Assembly: GCF_019969845.1 (NCBI RefSeq)
Contig: NZ_JAHXYR010000001.1
Coordinates: 372,001 to 436,000 of the forward strand
Reading direction: 5' to 3'
Origin: Sphingobacterium sp. GVS05A
Lineage (GTDB): Bacteria; Bacteroidota; Bacteroidia; Sphingobacteriales; Sphingobacteriaceae
Length of the DNA: 64,000 nt
Part shown: positions 36,273 to 45,344 of the stretch, in pieces
Layout of the letters: every line of letters starts with the position of its first letter
How positions within the stretch are numbered: the first letter of the stretch is position 1
Notes under the pieces: generated by a model
The model's database searches: none
What the model was told of the DNA's origin: nothing
What the model saw: only the letters and a program-made list of their open reading frames with translations
Translations under genes and position numbers: made by a program

Positions 36273-36373
36273 CTGTTCTTAATTTTTTTTAGCCATCAGA
36301 TGGCCTGTGTGATTAAACATAATACCGCTGTTTCCGGTGAAAGTCCTTCGTGTGTTTATAAACAAATTTAGAC

Positions 36374-37222
36374 TCAGGATGGTTTTATTGACTCAATAAT
36401 TCCGATCACATCCAACTGTCCCAAGCCGTTTTCATGTGCCTTTTGATAGGTGTCTAGCAAGGTGCCAAGCAGGGGATAGGTGGCTCCTGCCTGTTGTGCC
36501 AGCCGGATATCTTTTAACATCAGATCCAGTGCAAATGCTGCGGTATAATTTCCTTCTACGAGCAAAGGTGTTTTTACTTTTGTTGCTCCGCTACCACTGG
36601 CACTATCGTTGATAATCTCTAGCATTTCACTGCGTTCAATCCCTAATTGATCGGAGAATAAGATGGTTTCGGCCAGACCTTGATAGATGATTGATAGAAA
36701 ATAATTGATGGCTAGTTTTGCGGCAATACCTTTGCCATTTTCACCAAGGTGTTTAATGGATTTTCCCATCTTTTCAAGGTAAGGTCTAGCACGTTCAAGG
36801 TCGGTCTGTTCTCCGCCAACCATAATGATCAATGTACCTTCTGCAGCAGGTTTGGTGCTTCCAGCGACAGGAGCATCCAGAAATGTAGCACCTTTTGCTT
36901 TTAGCTTATTGGCAAGATTGATACTCACATCTTGAGCGATGGTACTCATATCCACAAATAATTTTCCGCTGATAGGCTGTTCAAGAATTTTGCTGTATAC
37001 CTCTTCGACTGCATCATCGTTTGTCAGCATGGTAAAAACGACGTCACTGGCGCCTATCAGATCTGTGACTTCACTATAAACAGTTGATTGTGCTTCAAAG
37101 TCTCTTGTTTTGGCGATGTTTCTGTTGTAAACGGCAAGCGGAAAACCTGCTTTTTCAAGGTTTTTTGCCATGGGATTCCCCATGTTTCCTAATCCTATAA
37201 ATCCTACGTTTTCTGTTTTCAT
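36374..37222 (-). CDS. Beta-hydroxyacid dehydrogenase family NAD(P)-dependent oxidoreductase
   Basis: From the ATG at 37222 the protein has 282 residues; a frame to 37237 adds only five. The dinucleotide site is VGFIGLGNMGNPMAKNL near 5-21, the substrate loop DAPVAGSTKPAAEGTL near 114-129 and the catalytic Lys lies in GKGIAAKLAINYFLS near 162-176. This is the 3-hydroxyisobutyrate dehydrogenase / glyoxylate-succinic semialdehyde reductase family. The exact substrate cannot be read. It lies upstream of the dienelactone hydrolase gene (102-bp gap). Confidence 0.88.
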   Translation of the reverse strand: MKTENVGFIGLGNMGNPMAKNLEKAGFPLAVYNRNIAKTRDFEAQSTVYSEVTDLIGASDVVFTMLTNDDAVEEVYSKILEQPISGKLFVDMSTIAQDVSINLANKLKAKGATFLDAPVAGSTKPAAEGTLIIMVGGEQTDLERARPYLEKMGKSIKHLGENGKGIAAKLAINYFLSIIYQGLAETILFSDQLGIERSEMLEIINDSASGSGATKVKTPLLVEGNYTAAFALDLMLKDIRLAQQAGATYPLLGTLLDTYQKAHENGLGQLDVIGIIESIKPS

Positions 37223-37374
37223 ATTAAATCCTGTCATGTGAATCGAACGTTCTGCTCACAATAAAGGTACAAATGTTTTTGGATCTATGGGGTGCAAAGC
37301 TAGGACAACTGCACAAGTATTGAAATCTGCTTCGGTAAGCTTTATATCCGTTTGATATGAATTTATTTCTGCTG

Positions 37375-38001
37375 CTAAATCAATACCCTGATCTCATTCC
37401 TGAGCAGTACAATCTTGTCTTCATTTTCTAGTTTTTTTAAGATCCGGGAGACGACAACGCGGGAAGTATTCAGATCGGATGCAATATCCTGATGAGTAAG
37501 GGTAAGGATTCGGTCGTTGGTAAGATTTACTTTGGCTTTTAGGTAATTGAGGATACGTTCTTCCATATTGGAGAATGCAAGATTATCTATGGCCTGAAGC
37601 ATTTCATTCATTCGACTCGAATAGCTTGATATAATGAAATTCCGCCAGGATGGGTATTTTGCCATCCAGTCATTGACCTGTTCATTGGGGATCATGGCTA
37701 CGGTTGTATCCTTTTCAGCCCGGGCACGGATTTCACTTTTTTTATTACCCAGACAACAGGCAATAGACATGGTGCAGGTCTGTCCCTGTTCAAGATAATA
37801 GAGTAGGAGTTCGCCTCTGGCTTCATCCTCGCGGACGACTTTGATCGCTCCCGCTAGCAATAGGGGCATTGCGCTAATGTATTGGTCGGTATCGATGATG
37901 AGATCGCCTTCACGAAAATTTTTGATGCGAGCGTGCTTTATAATTTCTTCAATCAATGCAGGTTCAAGAACACCTGCGTAAGCTTGTTCAATGGACAACA
38001 T
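37375..38001 (-). CDS. Crp/Fnr-family transcriptional regulator
   Basis: This 208-residue protein has an N-terminal cyclic-nucleotide-like sensor domain (about 20-115; GDLIIDTDQYISAMPLLLAGAIKVV, YLEQGQTCTMSIACCLGNKKSEIRARAEKDT), a long dimer helix and a C-terminal winged helix. The recognition region is LTHQDIASDLNTSRVVVSRILKKLENE near 168-194. Three Cys cluster at about 75-82 (CTMSIACC), so a redox or metal signal is possible. Targets are unknown. It is divergent from the TonB receptor gene at 38412. Confidence 0.9.
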   Translation of the reverse strand: MLSIEQAYAGVLEPALIEEIIKHARIKNFREGDLIIDTDQYISAMPLLLAGAIKVVREDEARGELLLYYLEQGQTCTMSIACCLGNKKSEIRARAEKDTTVAMIPNEQVNDWMAKYPSWRNFIISSYSSRMNEMLQAIDNLAFSNMEERILNYLKAKVNLTNDRILTLTHQDIASDLNTSRVVVSRILKKLENEDKIVLLRNEIRVLI

Positions 38002-38411
38002 AGTTTTTTATTAGTAATTAAATATAGCCATTTTGATTTTAAGGGGCGCGGTGTTTGACTAAAAAAATGCTAAGACCTTATGCTCTGTTGTATTAATAAA
38101 GAGTGTTTCAGGTAGATGTCGGATAAAGAAAACGAAAATAAAATAATGTATCGACTTATTCAAAGAAGACAAAATTTTATTTTGACTATTTTTGAGATAT
38201 TTCCATTAAAATAATGTTTTTATTGTGTTTATGTCAATGGGCTGATTTCTGAATTATTGTTTTGATCTTAAAACCGAGCTTAATCTATGGAAGATTAAAA
38301 TTTGAAGTGAATATAAATGCACTGAATACAGTTATGCTAGTGTTAAAATTAGTTAAAAAGACAATCAATTCCTAATTTTGCGGCTCAAAAAACAAAACAA
38401 TCACATCTAAG
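38002..38411. other. AT-rich divergent promoter region (crp-type gene / TonB receptor)
   Basis: The 410-bp gap has no credible ORF. On the plus strand TAATTTTG at 38373-38380 is an exact TAnnTTTG -7 box, 32 bp before the receptor ATG. No clean -33 TTTG is at the standard spacing. The remaining AT-rich sequence should carry the regulator's own promoter. Confidence 0.5.
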
Positions 38412-41024
38412 ATGAAAAAGTCTTTACTTTTTTTTGCACTTGTTTTTGCTAGCTATGGCGCGGTTCATGCACAAACAGCAAATACTAGTTCGGTTTCAGG
38501 AGTTGTAAAAGAGGCTACTGGACAAACAGTTAAAGGAGCAACCATTAAAATCACCCACATCCCAAGTGGACAAGTTGTAAGCGGCTCAGCTGATGCTCAA
38601 GGAAAATTTCAAATTTCAAATCTTCAAGAGGGTGGTCCCTACAAAGTGGAAGTGACCTATATTGGTGAAACACCAGTTGTCATTGAAAACATCATGTTGA
38701 AATCAGGCGAATCGTTGAATATAAATCCGACTTTTTCGGAGAATTCTTCAACGGATTTAGATGAGGTTGTTGTTGTTGGTCATGGTGTTATTGATATTGC
38801 TGTAGGTAGAAAAACACCTATTGCGGTATCTACAATCCATAAAAGAGATTTAGAGGAAAAAGTAGGAGCACAGGATATTACTTCAGCGCTTGCCAATACT
38901 CCATCTGTTTATATTACTGGTCAAGCCAAAGGTTTTGGTGAATCTTCAATGACTACACGTGGTTTTGACCAATCCAATACCGCATTTTTATTGAACGGTC
39001 AGCCGATCAATGGTATGGATAATGGTAGCGTATATTGGTCAAACTGGTCTGGTCTTACGGACATTGCATCATTGGTACAGATTCAACGTGGTCTGGGAGC
39101 TTCTAAATTAGCCATTTCATCTGTAGGGGGAACTGTAAACTATGTAACGCAATCCACTTCGATGAAAGAAGGTGGTTTTGTGCGGACAACAGTCGGTAAC
39201 GACATGTTTATGAAAGCTACTGTTGGTTACAATACAGGTTTGATGAAAAACGGATTTGCTGTTTCGGCAATGTTTACGCAATGGTCTGGTAACGGATATA
39301 TGGATCATACTGAAGGTGCAGGACAGAGCTATTTCCTATCTGTAGGTTATAAAGCAAGTGAAAAGCACAACCTTAACTTGATGATTACAGGAGCCCCGCA
39401 ATGGCATAACCAAGGATTTACATCTAAATTATCAAATTACTTACAATATGGTAAGCGATACAATGATAACTATAAGGATGTCAACGGGGTGATGATGAAT
39501 CCACAGAAGAACTTTTATCATAAACCGGTTGCTAACTTAAACTGGGATTGGACCATCGATGATAAATCTTCATTATCTACTGTTGTATATGCTTCTTTGG
39601 CTGCTGGTGGTGGTCAAGGGTTAAGAGGTGACAAGTACAACAAAGAAAAATACCTAGCAGCCGATGTGAACAATCACCAATGGTTTGGTGTTGTTTCAAA
39701 CTACAACCATAAACTTTCAGAGTCTTTGAATTTTAACATTGGTTTTGATGTCAGAGATTATAAAGGTACACATTACCGTAAGTTAACTGATCCACTTGCC
39801 AATACAAATGGTGTATTGTTGGGCGGTAATATTAATATTACTGATCCGGTATATGTAACCAATACATATTCCACTAATCCTTGGAAAGCTTTCTCAAGCA
39901 AGCCTGATTCTCGTGAAGACAGACTGTCTTGGGACTATAACCAATATATCCGCTACGGAGGTTTATTTGGTCAATTGGAATATGCTAAAAATGGTTTTAC
40001 AGCATTTTTCCAAGGATCAGTTTCTGAACAACAAAATAAGCGTTACGATTATTTTCAATATACACCGGGAAATGAAAAATCCAAAACAGTTAACAACTTT
40101 GGATACAATACCAAAGGTGGTGTAAGTTATACTTTGGGGAAACACAGTATTTTTGCTAATGCAGGGTATTATTCCCGTCAGCCTTATCAAAACAATATTT
40201 TCATGAATTATGCAAATGATATCAATGAAAATGCTGACAATGAAAAAATTCTGGGTTTAGAAGCTGGTTATAAATTTGCTTCTCAATTCTTGGATGTGAA
40301 TGTGAATGTTTACCGTACAACTTGGGAAAATCGAGTTACAGGTAGCTCTAGACTGGCAACAGATAAGGACGTTGCTAAATATAACCCACAGAATGATCCG
40401 AGCGTTTTGCTTGCGGGACAATATATCTATACGTCAAATTACGGTGTTAAACAGGATCATAAAGGGGCGGAATTAGACATTGCAGCTCGTCCGTTTCATG
40501 GGCTTACTTTAACTGGTTTTGCATCAATCGGTGATTGGAAATATGATGGAAAAGTAACAGCTATTGAACGCAATGATAACCGTGTTGAACTAGGTAGAGA
40601 AGAGGTCGATTTGACTGGGGAGCGTGTTGGAAATGCTGCGCAGACAACTTACGGTTTTGGTGCTAAATACGTTGTATTCAAAGGATTTTCAGTTGATGGT
40701 AACTACAGACAGTATGAACGCCTATATTCTTCAAGACATAGAACGGTTGAAGAAAACGGTAAAAAGGTTGGTCGTGTAATTGAGCTTCCTTCTTTCAATC
40801 TACTGGATGCCGGATTATCCTATGAGGTTAAAGTAAGTGATAAAAATACAATGAGTTTCCGTGTTAATATGAATAATGTATTAAACAAATTCTATATCTC
40901 CGAGGCTACCTCCAGTACAGTAACTACAAATGCTGACAATATCTGGAATGGTATTGATACATCCAATTTTGTATTGATCGGTCAGGGCAGGACCTGGAAC
41001 GCTTCAGTGAAATTTACGTTCTAG
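38412..41024 (+). CDS. TonB-dependent receptor with carboxypeptidase-like N-terminal domain
   Basis: This 870-residue outer-membrane receptor has a signal peptide (about 1-21), a beta-sandwich domain (about 27-110, VSGVVKEATGQTVKGATIKI), a TonB-box region (LDEVVVVGHGV near 118) and a plug (ITSALANTPSVYIT, TRGFDQSNTAFLLNGQ, IQRGLGASKLAISSVGGTVNYVT). The 22-strand barrel ends in KFTF. No SusD-like partner follows, so a glycan-uptake role is unlikely; a peptide, metal or cofactor ligand is possible. It is followed by a terminator and appears monocistronic. Confidence 0.93.
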   Translation: MKKSLLFFALVFASYGAVHAQTANTSSVSGVVKEATGQTVKGATIKITHIPSGQVVSGSADAQGKFQISNLQEGGPYKVEVTYIGETPVVIENIMLKSGESLNINPTFSENSSTDLDEVVVVGHGVIDIAVGRKTPIAVSTIHKRDLEEKVGAQDITSALANTPSVYITGQAKGFGESSMTTRGFDQSNTAFLLNGQPINGMDNGSVYWSNWSGLTDIASLVQIQRGLGASKLAISSVGGTVNYVTQSTSMKEGGFVRTTVGNDMFMKATVGYNTGLMKNGFAVSAMFTQWSGNGYMDHTEGAGQSYFLSVGYKASEKHNLNLMITGAPQWHNQGFTSKLSNYLQYGKRYNDNYKDVNGVMMNPQKNFYHKPVANLNWDWTIDDKSSLSTVVYASLAAGGGQGLRGDKYNKEKYLAADVNNHQWFGVVSNYNHKLSESLNFNIGFDVRDYKGTHYRKLTDPLANTNGVLLGGNINITDPVYVTNTYSTNPWKAFSSKPDSREDRLSWDYNQYIRYGGLFGQLEYAKNGFTAFFQGSVSEQQNKRYDYFQYTPGNEKSKTVNNFGYNTKGGVSYTLGKHSIFANAGYYSRQPYQNNIFMNYANDINENADNEKILGLEAGYKFASQFLDVNVNVYRTTWENRVTGSSRLATDKDVAKYNPQNDPSVLLAGQYIYTSNYGVKQDHKGAELDIAARPFHGLTLTGFASIGDWKYDGKVTAIERNDNRVELGREEVDLTGERVGNAAQTTYGFGAKYVVFKGFSVDGNYRQYERLYSSRHRTVEENGKKVGRVIELPSFNLLDAGLSYEVKVSDKNTMSFRVNMNNVLNKFYISEATSSTVTTNADNIWNGIDTSNFVLIGQGRTWNASVKFTF

Positions 41025-41042
41025 TAAAATCCTATTTGTATT

Positions 41043-41076
41043 AAAAAGACTCACATTATTGTGGGTCTTTTTTTGT
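41043..41076 (+). terminator. Terminator of the TonB receptor gene at 38412
   Basis: AAAGAC-t-CACA pairs with TGTG-g-GTCTTT around TTAT and runs into seven T residues. It lies 18 bp after the receptor stop. Confidence 0.88.
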
Positions 41077-41123
41077 TTTTTAATAAAAACTTAATACTTT
41101 TAGGTGATCTAACTGCCAACCTG

Positions 41124-41507
41124 ATGTTGCATAAATTAATTTGTCTGGAAAATTTACAGATAGGTACCGTTTATTTTTCCGCTTTTGTGGTAAACCTGGA
41201 TGGTGGAAATACCGGTTTTGCTTTATTTATTAACCAAGAAAATGACCCGATTTTTATTTTTCGAAAAGAGAAGAAAAATGAAGTGTCTTTTCATGTCAAT
41301 GAAGACCAATTTTTTTGGATCGTGAAAAATAGTCAATTTACAGCTAGTGAACGCCAAAGCTTTTTCGCCGAGTTTGTTGAGTTTTTACGTTTAATGGAGG
41401 ACAAGGTTTCCAATTATGTCTTCAAACATGAAAAGCTTGTCAGATTTACAAACTCAAGGGATATCGTTCGCTACAAATATCTCTATTTGACCGGTGAGTT
41501 GAACTAA
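41124..41507 (+). CDS. Hypothetical cytoplasmic protein
   Basis: From ATG41124 the protein has 127 residues. A frame to a GTG at 41061 would start inside the preceding terminator and is rejected. Alternating strands and helices (LQIGTVYFSAFVVNLDGGNTGFALFI) and a charged C-terminal half (RFTNSRDIVRYKYLYLTGELN) suggest a compact globular protein. I recognise no family. It is 72 bp upstream of the TPR gene and possibly co-transcribed with it. Confidence 0.55.
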   Translation: MLHKLICLENLQIGTVYFSAFVVNLDGGNTGFALFINQENDPIFIFRKEKKNEVSFHVNEDQFFWIVKNSQFTASERQSFFAEFVEFLRLMEDKVSNYVFKHEKLVRFTNSRDIVRYKYLYLTGELN

Positions 41508-41579
41508 AAGGTTTCTATTTAAACAGGAAAGGAAAGCTGTTAAATTTCTTTTGTATCGAAATTTAGCTTAGTTTTGGGT

Positions 41580-42776
41580 ATGAAGCAAATGATATCAAAT
41601 CTATCTGTTACCCTTCGGGGCAATGCTGTTACAGCGGCGGATTTTAAACTTCCCACACCTGTATTGCTTGCTAAATTTTCTTTTTTGCCGATTTCGTCTT
41701 TTTTTCCAACGGATATCATTCCCTTTTCCCCGGATGAGTTTGATCACATCGAACAAACAGACATCAAACTCCTGTTAAAGGGCTTTTCGATGGGGATTAT
41801 TGCTGATAACGATCCTGTGCAAGTCCTGGAAGAGGTCATTGTGTTGTCAAACAGTGCGCTGGCATACAGTTACCTTGGACTCTATTATTTTAAATTGAAA
41901 GCCTATCAAGAAGCGATCGCTGTCTATAGCAGAGCAATTGAAAATTTTAAAGAGGAACCGTATTTTTATGCAAGCCGATGCCTAGTCTATCGCTTGATCG
42001 GTGAAGATGAGGGAGCATTTTATGATTACCAGATTGCCAAAAGATTGGATTTTAATTATCATAGCGTATTGGAATGGCAGGAAAATCAAGCCGAGGTAAG
42101 CTATTTTGAAGCGGAGAATCTGGTTATTCAAGAGCTGGAATCTACGCCGAAAGAACTCAGTACGGATGAGCTGAATTCATTAGGGCTTGAATATGTACAT
42201 TGTTATGATTATCTGAAGGCGATCGAATTGTATACCTCGGCCATCAATAAAAATACAACAGGAGATAGTAACCTCTTTGTTTTCAGAGGAAGTCTCTATC
42301 TAAAATTGACCTGCTTTGAGTTGGCTTTAAATGATTTTAATCGGGCGATCGAGCTAGATGAAAATCAAACCGCCGCCTATGTATTCCGTGCCAAGGTATT
42401 TGAATCTTACCGTTATTCCGAAAAAGCACTTAACGATTATGCGAAAGCGGAAGAAAATGACAGCAACTCATCTATTGTGTATGAAGAACGGGCTTCTTTA
42501 TTAGAACGTCTGGGCTGTCTTCCTGAGGCATTGTCTGATTTCAACCGTCTGGTCGAACTGAATCCTGAGGATTTTTATGTGTATTCTTTGCGGGCCGATC
42601 TCAAGGAAAAATTGGAGGACATGCAAGGCGCTTTGGTGGATTATTCGACAGCTATTGAATTGAATCCCTATTATTCAGACTTATATTCTTATCGTGCTGC
42701 TATCAAAGAAAAGCTCGGCGATGCAGTGGGGGCTAAGCTCGATTTAGATAAGTTTAATGAATTGGAAGACGAATAA
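41580..42776 (+). CDS. Tetratricopeptide repeat protein
   Basis: From ATG41580 the protein has 398 residues. After an N-terminal region without clear repeats (about 1-85) there are seven to eight TPR units, for example AYSYLGLYYFKLKAYQEAIAVYSRAIE near 92-118 and units recurring every 34 residues with the pattern A-x3-Y-x2-AIELN (ALNDFNRAIELDENQ, ALSDFNRLVELNPED, ALVDYSTAIELNPYY). There is no signal peptide. TPR proteins are scaffolds; the partner is unknown. The -7-like TAGTTTTG at 41569-41576 overlaps the start region, so transcription may begin almost at the ATG. Confidence 0.85.
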   Translation: MKQMISNLSVTLRGNAVTAADFKLPTPVLLAKFSFLPISSFFPTDIIPFSPDEFDHIEQTDIKLLLKGFSMGIIADNDPVQVLEEVIVLSNSALAYSYLGLYYFKLKAYQEAIAVYSRAIENFKEEPYFYASRCLVYRLIGEDEGAFYDYQIAKRLDFNYHSVLEWQENQAEVSYFEAENLVIQELESTPKELSTDELNSLGLEYVHCYDYLKAIELYTSAINKNTTGDSNLFVFRGSLYLKLTCFELALNDFNRAIELDENQTAAYVFRAKVFESYRYSEKALNDYAKAEENDSNSSIVYEERASLLERLGCLPEALSDFNRLVELNPEDFYVYSLRADLKEKLEDMQGALVDYSTAIELNPYYSDLYSYRAAIKEKLGDAVGAKLDLDKFNELEDE

Positions 42777-42848
42777 ATAGAAGAAAGCTATAAAAAAAGC
42801 GTCTTATGGAGAATTGAATACTTGTGCAGACAAGTGGAGAGAACGAAT

Positions 42849-42896
42849 AAAATAGAAACGGGGCTATCCAAATTTGGATAGCCCCGTTTCTATTTT
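42849..42896. terminator. Bidirectional terminator between TPR gene and tyrA
   Basis: A 48-bp perfect palindrome: the arm AAAATAGAAACGGGGCTATC continues with CAAA and meets its exact complement, with no unpaired loop. A tracts and T tracts flank it in both directions, and it separates two convergent genes. Confidence 0.93.
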
Positions 42897-42949
42897 AGTT
42901 GAGCTCCCGCGGAGCCTGTGATTGTTCTACGTTAAAGCCAGTTCACATC

Positions 42950-43789
42950 CTACTTAATAATACGTTTAATCTTATTTGAACGCTTGATGAGTTTATGCAA
43001 CTTGTCATAATCTTCGCTGGCGATTGAATCATGTAGGGATTGCAATTGTTTGATATGTTCCTCTAGGACTTCCAGTACATTTTCGCGATTCTGTTTGAAG
43101 ATAGGCGTCCACATATCTGGTGAACTTTTAGCCAAACGGACTGTAGATTCAAAACCTGATCCTGCCAACTCAAATATACGTCCCTGCGATTTCTCCTTTT
43201 CCAATACTGTCAATGCTAGTGCGAATGAAGTAAGGTGGGAAATATGTGAAACATAAGCTGTATGTACATCGTGTTCGTCCGCATTCATGAAGCAGGTACG
43301 CATCTCCAGTTGATCCGTTATCGCGTCAGTAACTTCAAATGCATCTTCATCCGTTCTAAAGGCTTCAACATAGACCATCATCTTCCCCTTGAATAAACCT
43401 GCTACGGCTGCTTCGGGGCCAGAATATTCCGTACCGGCCATTGGGTGAGCCGCAATATAGCGTCCTCTATTAGGGTGATCTTTGATTTTGTTGAGTATGT
43501 TTGTCTTGGTAGATCCCATGTCGATAACGACCTGGTCTGTCACCTGATCAAGGATCTGAGGAACGACCTGCAAAATCGCATCAACCGGGATAGTCAATAT
43601 AAGTACCTTACAGTTCTTTATTGCTTCTTCCAAAGTCATTGCTTCGTCGATAAAGCCTATCTGCTTGGCTTTGTCAAGATTTTTTTCACTTTTATCTACA
43701 CCAATGATCTTACTGCAGAATTTTGTTTCTTTTAAGCGGATGGCGACTGAGCCGCCAATTAAGCCTACGCCTACGATGGCAATATTCAT
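42950..43789 (-). CDS. tyrA: Prephenate dehydrogenase
   Basis: From the ATG at 43789 the protein has 279 residues; a longer frame adds 14 residues without support. It has the NAD site AIVGVGLIGGSVAIRL near 3-18, KVLILTIPVDAI near 56-67, DMGSTKTNI and AAHPMAGTEYSGPEAA near 109-124, where the His and Gly-Thr loop bind prephenate. It catalyses the NAD-dependent oxidative decarboxylation of prephenate to 4-hydroxyphenylpyruvate for tyrosine. The aminotransferase upstream, on the same strand with a 125-bp gap, could carry out the next step. Confidence 0.92.
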   Translation of the reverse strand: MNIAIVGVGLIGGSVAIRLKETKFCSKIIGVDKSEKNLDKAKQIGFIDEAMTLEEAIKNCKVLILTIPVDAILQVVPQILDQVTDQVVIDMGSTKTNILNKIKDHPNRGRYIAAHPMAGTEYSGPEAAVAGLFKGKMMVYVEAFRTDEDAFEVTDAITDQLEMRTCFMNADEHDVHTAYVSHISHLTSFALALTVLEKEKSQGRIFELAGSGFESTVRLAKSSPDMWTPIFKQNRENVLEVLEEHIKQLQSLHDSIASEDYDKLHKLIKRSNKIKRIIK

Positions 43790-43914
43790 ATGTGAATAAT
43801 TATTTATTCGTGTTTGTTTTTCAAAGTCCATATGAAATATCCGGATTATATTTATTTTTTTGCTGTAATAGCGGATATTTCATCTGACTGAAATGTTAAT
43901 TTTGAAAAATGCGT

Positions 43915-45075
43915 TTAGAAGTTATCCTTAATGCGTTGGATGGATTCTTCAAGAACTTCTACTGTGGCACAGAGACTGATCCGAATATACTCATTTCCTC
44001 CGTCTCCAAAAATCCCTCCCGGCGTGATAAACACACGTGCTTTGTCCAAGACAGCATCGCTAAGGGCATAGCCATCCTTATAGGAATTCGGAATCTGAGC
44101 CCATACAAATAAACCAACCTGATCTTTTTGGTATGAACAGCCCAGTAAGTTCATAATTTCATAGACTTTATGACGTCTATCTGCATAAATTTTGTTTAGA
44201 TCTTGATACCATGAAGCTTCCAGTTGTAAGGCTTTTGCCGCCGCCAATTGAACAGGCAAAAACATTCCTGAGTCCATATTGCTTTTAAAACGTAATACCT
44301 GATTGATACGCTCTTCGCTACCAACCAATGCTCCAACTCTCCAACCAGCCATATTGGATGATTTGCTCAATGAATTTAATTCTATCGCGACCTCTTTTGC
44401 GCCTTCCACGCTCATAATACTACGCGGTTTGTCAGTCAGGATAAAGCTATAGGGGTTATCATGACAGATAAGAATATTGAATTCCTTTGCAAATTCAATC
44501 AGTTCTTTATAAAACGCATCCGATGCTGACGCACCCGTAGGCATGTGCGGATAATTGATCCACATCAACTTGACCTTTGATAGGTCCTGTTTCCGAAGTT
44601 CATCAAAGTCAATCAGCCAATTTTTTTCCTGTGTAAGCTTATAGGTGATCGATTCAGCTCCACTCAACCTTACCGCCGCAGCATAGGCCGGATATCCGGG
44701 ATTGGGGATTAATGCCTTGTCTCCTTCCTGTAGGTAAGTCATGCAAATATGTACAATACCTTCTTTCGATCCAATAAGCGGTAGTATTTCAGTATTGGAG
44801 TTAAAAGTAGCCTGATAATAGCGTTGATACCAATCTGCGACAGCCTGTCTTAAAGCTGGAGCTCCTTTGTAATTTTGATAGCCATGTACATTTGGAAGTT
44901 GGGCATTCGTGTTTAATGTCGCTATTACCTCCGGGTGAGGGGGTAAGTCAGGACTTCCAATTCCTAGATTGATTACACGTGCACCCTGTTTGTTAAGCTC
45001 ATCTATTTCCCTTAGTTTTTTCGAGAAGTAGTATTCTTCAGTTTGCTGCAATCTTTTGGCAACGTCTATTTGCAT
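43915..45075 (-). CDS. Class I/II PLP-dependent aminotransferase, likely aromatic amino acid pathway
   Basis: This 386-residue fold-type I enzyme has NLGIGSPDLPPHPEV near 34-48, GYQNYKGAPALRQAVADW near 66-83 and IPNPGYPAYAAAVRLS near 119-134. The PLP lysine lies in SLSKSSNMAGWRVGALVG near 234-251, and the C-terminal carboxylate-binding Arg in YIRISL near 371. It lies just upstream of tyrA on the same strand; in Bacteroidota an aminotransferase often sits with pheA and tyrA. Transamination of hydroxyphenylpyruvate or phenylpyruvate is likely, though LL-diaminopimelate or aspartate activity is not excluded. Confidence 0.85.
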   Translation of the reverse strand: MQIDVAKRLQQTEEYYFSKKLREIDELNKQGARVINLGIGSPDLPPHPEVIATLNTNAQLPNVHGYQNYKGAPALRQAVADWYQRYYQATFNSNTEILPLIGSKEGIVHICMTYLQEGDKALIPNPGYPAYAAAVRLSGAESITYKLTQEKNWLIDFDELRKQDLSKVKLMWINYPHMPTGASASDAFYKELIEFAKEFNILICHDNPYSFILTDKPRSIMSVEGAKEVAIELNSLSKSSNMAGWRVGALVGSEERINQVLRFKSNMDSGMFLPVQLAAAKALQLEASWYQDLNKIYADRRHKVYEIMNLLGCSYQKDQVGLFVWAQIPNSYKDGYALSDAVLDKARVFITPGGIFGDGGNEYIRISLCATVEVLEESIQRIKDNF

Positions 45076-45344
45076 TTTATTTTTAATAATTTTGGTATTT
45101 GAATGAAGCTAAATTAGGGAATTATCTATAAAAAGTAGCTATTTTTGTCTTTTTTTCAAATGAATAGCACGTTCAGCGTTTCACACTAAACCTTGATAAT
45201 TTTATAGAATAGAACTGTATGAGTGCTTTTCTTGATTAATTTGTTATTTTTGTTCAATTTCCTCGCTTAACAGAATTTTAATGGAAGAGGAGAGGTCGAC
45301 AAATTATTTTTTGTGTCAAATTAATTTGTCTTAGTTCAAAATAA

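Noticed and set aside
36292..36304. Palindrome GCCATCAGATGGC before the dienelactone hydrolase gene as an operator or terminator
   Set aside because: It is short, has no T tract in the needed direction and there is no second copy; it could be chance.
38412..41024. SusC-like polysaccharide utilisation locus
   Set aside because: No SusD-like lipoprotein, glycan-active enzyme or hybrid regulator adjoins the receptor.
41061..41123. Extended start (GTG41061) for the hypothetical protein at 41124
   Set aside because: It lies inside the hairpin and T tract of the preceding terminator; the ATG at 41124 is more credible.
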